A DNA stretch of 44,102 nt from Silicimonas sp. (GTDB lineage Bacteria; Pseudomonadota; Alphaproteobacteria; Rhodobacterales; Rhodobacteraceae), in contig JAJDZT010000134.1 in assembly GCA_022824525.1 (NCBI GenBank), forward strand, positions 1-44,102. The letters run 5' to 3'. Below the pieces are notes generated by a model. The model was not told the origin of the DNA. It worked only from the letters and a program-made list of their open reading frames with translations, and searched no databases. A program made the translations under genes and the position numbers. Of the stretch, positions 42,180-44,102 are shown piece by piece; the first letter of the stretch is position 1, and each line of letters begins with the position of its first letter.

Positions 42180-42722
42180 ATGCGGACAACGGGAGAGAAA
42201 CCGGGAATGCCACGTGTGTTCTGGGTTTTCCTTGCCGGAATGCTGGCGGTCTGGTTCTTGATGAATCTCGGAACAGCACCGCGGATCCAGGATATGGCCG
42301 GTGGACTGCGCCTGCTGGACATGCGCTTCACCGGCTACTCCTATGAAGATGCGAACGATTTTCTGGTTGCGCTCGGTGCTGACGGCACCGCTCTCTACCT
42401 CGATGTGCAGCTTTGGCTCGATACGCTTTTCCCCCCGCTTCTGGGTGGGGTCTTGTTCATGAGTTTCCGCTGGCTGTTCCCGGGTAAGACTGGCGTGATA
42501 ATCGGGACACTGTCGCTGACCTCGATCATCGTCGATTATCTTGAAAACGCGGCAATTGCGGCGATGTTGCGCGTTGGTCCCGACGCGACGACCGCTGAAA
42601 TGGCGGCCACGGCGAGCCAGTGGACGACCCTGAAGTGGAGCCTGTCGCTTGTCGGGCTTGTCACATTGGCCGTCGGGACTGCATTGCGACTGCGCCGAAG
42701 GTGGCTTTCCGGTTCAACCTGA
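42180..42722 (+). CDS. Unrecognised four-helix membrane protein
   Basis: A 180-residue protein with four hydrophobic segments at about residues 11-30, 78-97, 103-125 and 150-170, and a short basic tail (RLRRRW). The loop between the first two segments holds GYSYEDANDFLVALGADG. I do not recognise a named family. It follows the oxidoreductase gene closely and may be co-transcribed with it. No signal for enzyme activity is seen. Confidence 0.75.
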   Translation: MRTTGEKPGMPRVFWVFLAGMLAVWFLMNLGTAPRIQDMAGGLRLLDMRFTGYSYEDANDFLVALGADGTALYLDVQLWLDTLFPPLLGGVLFMSFRWLFPGKTGVIIGTLSLTSIIVDYLENAAIAAMLRVGPDATTAEMAATASQWTTLKWSLSLVGLVTLAVGTALRLRRRWLSGST

Positions 42723-42911
42723 TCGGGAACTTGCTCTGTCGCGGAACTCCGGTGTTTCACGCCACGCGCGCCTTTGCTCTTTGCGATTTGAGACAGATCA
42801 ATTCTGCGGCGGCTTGCGCGTGCTAACTGGAGCCGCACATCGAGTTCGTGAATTCGATCGAGCAATTGAAAGCGTTGATTTTTTTGAAGCAACACATTCG
42901 GGGGTTTTGTC

Positions 42912-43832
42912 GTGGGCGTCGTTCATCTTGCAAACGCGATTGAGACACGAAATGCCAGTCGAGCAATTGAAGCAATCCAAGTGCTGGATTGCGGTCGTGC
43001 GGAGCAACATTGGGAACACAGGTACGGCAGCAGGTTACCGCGGCTTTGGTGGGTATTCTTCGGACGCCGTTGGGTGGAGCTGCCGCTTCAGGCTTTCCTG
43101 ATCCAGCATCGCGATGGGTTGATCCTGTTCGATACCGCTATCGACCCTGCAGTGCAGTTGGACCGAGGCTACATCGGTCAAGCCATCGGGCGTTTCTTAC
43201 TTCCTCGGATATTTCGGCTGCATTTGACCGAAGCCGACCGGATTGATCACGTACTTGCGAAAGTGGGTGTGTCGGCAAAGGACATCAAGACAGCGGTTAT
43301 TTCACATCTTCATTTCGATCATGTCGGTGGGATCGGACAGATCCCGCAAGCAGAGCTCATTGTCAGTGAGGACGAGTGGGCAATTCTGTCTGAATCCTAT
43401 CCAGAGCGGGAGTGGATTCTGCGTGAACATATCGAAGTCCCGTCCGCGAAATGGCGGCAAATTGCGTTCGAGCCTACGGAGGACCCCCTTTTCGAAGGTT
43501 TCGAGGGCATTCACGATGTTACGGGGGATGGCTCCATAATCCTCTTGCCGACACCTGGACATACCAAAGGGTCCATCTCGATGTTGATCCGCCAAGAAGG
43601 GTGGCGGCCCATTCTTCTTGTTGCCGATCTCACTTACGAGACAGCCCTTCTCGAACAGAACCGAGTTCCAGGCACGGGAGATAGGGAAACACTTCTCGCC
43701 TCCTTCAAGAAAGTCCGACTTCTGCAGGAGCGCATGCCTGATCTGGAGATTGTTGCTTCGCATGACTTTGCGGCGAAAGAAGCGATCGCCCGTGCCACAC
43801 ATCCGAACACAACACAGGGGGAACAACCATGA
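42912..43832 (+). CDS. Metallo-beta-lactamase-fold hydrolase (AHL lactonase-like)
   Basis: A 306-residue MBL-fold hydrolase. The metal motif HLHFDHVGG fits H-x-H-x-D-H, and later ligands are likely in TPGHTKGS and VADLTYE. The arrangement resembles N-acyl-homoserine lactonases and related lactone hydrolases, but substrate cannot be told. The start is GTG 42912. Its TGA overlaps the start of the desaturase-like gene (ATGA), so the two would have been made together before the insertion sequence landed. Confidence 0.87.
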   Translation: MGVVHLANAIETRNASRAIEAIQVLDCGRAEQHWEHRYGSRLPRLWWVFFGRRWVELPLQAFLIQHRDGLILFDTAIDPAVQLDRGYIGQAIGRFLLPRIFRLHLTEADRIDHVLAKVGVSAKDIKTAVISHLHFDHVGGIGQIPQAELIVSEDEWAILSESYPEREWILREHIEVPSAKWRQIAFEPTEDPLFEGFEGIHDVTGDGSIILLPTPGHTKGSISMLIRQEGWRPILLVADLTYETALLEQNRVPGTGDRETLLASFKKVRLLQERMPDLEIVASHDFAAKEAIARATHPNTTQGEQP

Positions 43833-43975
43833 CGACAAACGAGGCAAACAGCTGGGACGCCATCGTCATCGGTTCGGGCATGGGGGGCATGGCAGCTGCT
43901 GCCGCGCTGTCGAAGGCAGGGCACAAGGTACTTCTTCTCGAGCAATATCAGACGCTTGGTGGTCTAAGAGCCTGA
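43829..43975 (+). pseudogene. FAD-dependent phytoene-desaturase-like oxidoreductase, interrupted by an insertion sequence
   Basis: Only 48 codons remain before a stop. They encode the N-terminal FAD-binding strand-helix-strand: [21 protein letters not shown] and [12 protein letters not shown] in outline. Family members then continue past GG(x) with several hundred residues. Here the reading enters foreign sequence at about 43968 and stops at TGA 43973. The start overlaps the MBL hydrolase stop. The rest of the gene would lie beyond the inserted element, outside the window. Confidence 0.82.
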
Positions 43976-44102
43976 CCGAAAAGTAGTTGAGCGATACCAG
44001 CAAGTTGTGATTCTCTGTTTCTTGAAAACACAGAACGGAGGATCGACTGTGCCTTGGACTGATACCGCCCGCAAAACGTATAAACGCAAAACAGATCGTT
44101 AT
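43968..44102 (+). mobile_element. Left end of an IS5-family insertion sequence
   Basis: The desaturase-like reading frame is cut after GGTGGTCTAA. The following GAGCCTGACCGAAAAG has the look of a terminal inverted repeat, and TAA (43965-43967) would be a target duplication of the kind IS5-group elements make. About 80 bases further on, the transposase gene starts. The right end is outside the window, so repeat and duplication cannot be confirmed. Confidence 0.72.
44049..44102 (+). CDS. IS5-family transposase, N-terminal fragment (runs off window)
   Basis: A GTG at 44049 after an ACGGAGG site opens a frame reading MPWTDTARKTYKRKTDRY up to the last base. This matches the start of IS5-family (IS427-like group) transposases, which begin MPWT and continue with a Y-A-S-D-x-T-D segment. 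The DDE catalytic domain lies outside the window. Confidence 0.78.
   Translation, partial: MPWTDTARKTYKRKTDRY

Noticed and set aside
1-44102. CRISPR array, rRNA, prophage or toxin-antitoxin module
   Set aside because: No regular direct repeats, no rRNA sequence and no phage or toxin genes were seen on reading both strands.

Overview
The window looks like chromosomal DNA of an alphaproteobacterium, most likely a marine Rhodobacterales (Roseobacter-type) strain. The evidence is high GC, many TRAP transporters, a DUF2842 gene, a glpX-recJ-tRNA-Glu block, and a BKACE (DUF849) enzyme next to a Liv-type ABC transporter. This placement is inferred from gene content and order, not from any search.

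Positions 1-33000 are accessory and catabolic. (1) 113-4754 holds a 5'-truncated TAXI-type TRAP binding protein, its fused permease and a sulfatase-superfamily hydrolase; a malonyl-CoA decarboxylase gene converges on them. (2) Module A, 6188-11171, holds a nitroreductase-family (RutE/TcpB-like) enzyme, an OsmC protein, a three-gene TRAP transporter and an intradiol ring-cleavage dioxygenase; a GntR/FCD regulator follows on the other strand. (3) At 12043-13263 lies a homocitrate/isopropylmalate synthase-like enzyme. (4) 13287-22688 holds an IclR regulator and a tightly overlapping operon: cyclase-family hydrolase, cupin, SDR, 3-hydroxyacyl-CoA-dehydrogenase-like enzyme, complete Liv-type ABC importer and BKACE. 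(5) Module B, 22703-32415, holds a LysR regulator, maleylacetate reductase, TfdB-like flavin monooxygenase, second intradiol dioxygenase, second nitroreductase-family enzyme, YCII protein, second TRAP transporter (binding protein plus fused permease), another YCII protein and a small YdcZ-type membrane protein.

The best joint reading is uptake and breakdown of a (possibly halogenated) phenol through hydroxyquinol. The TfdB-like monooxygenase hydroxylates the ring and a TcpB-like quinone reductase keeps the hydroxyquinol reduced. YCII proteins could act like the TftG dehydrochlorinase. The intradiol dioxygenase gives maleylacetate, and maleylacetate reductase gives 3-oxoadipate. No 3-oxoadipate CoA-transferase or thiolase is in the window, but a BKACE is; it could cleave 3-oxoadipate with acetyl-CoA. 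The two modules duplicate the set nitroreductase + intradiol dioxygenase + TRAP transporter, and both TRAP binding proteins lack the carboxylate-binding arginine at its usual place.

From about 33000 the content turns to housekeeping: tRNA-Glu(UUC), recJ, glpX, purA, a DUF2842 protein, a DUF302 protein, hisA and a DUF2147 protein. Next come two divergent MDR-type oxidoreductases, a membrane protein and a metallo-beta-lactamase-fold hydrolase. Last is an FAD-dependent desaturase-like gene interrupted after 46 codons by an IS5-family insertion sequence, whose transposase runs off the end. The 3' end of tRNA-Glu faces the catabolic region, with a frameshifted gene remnant between them.
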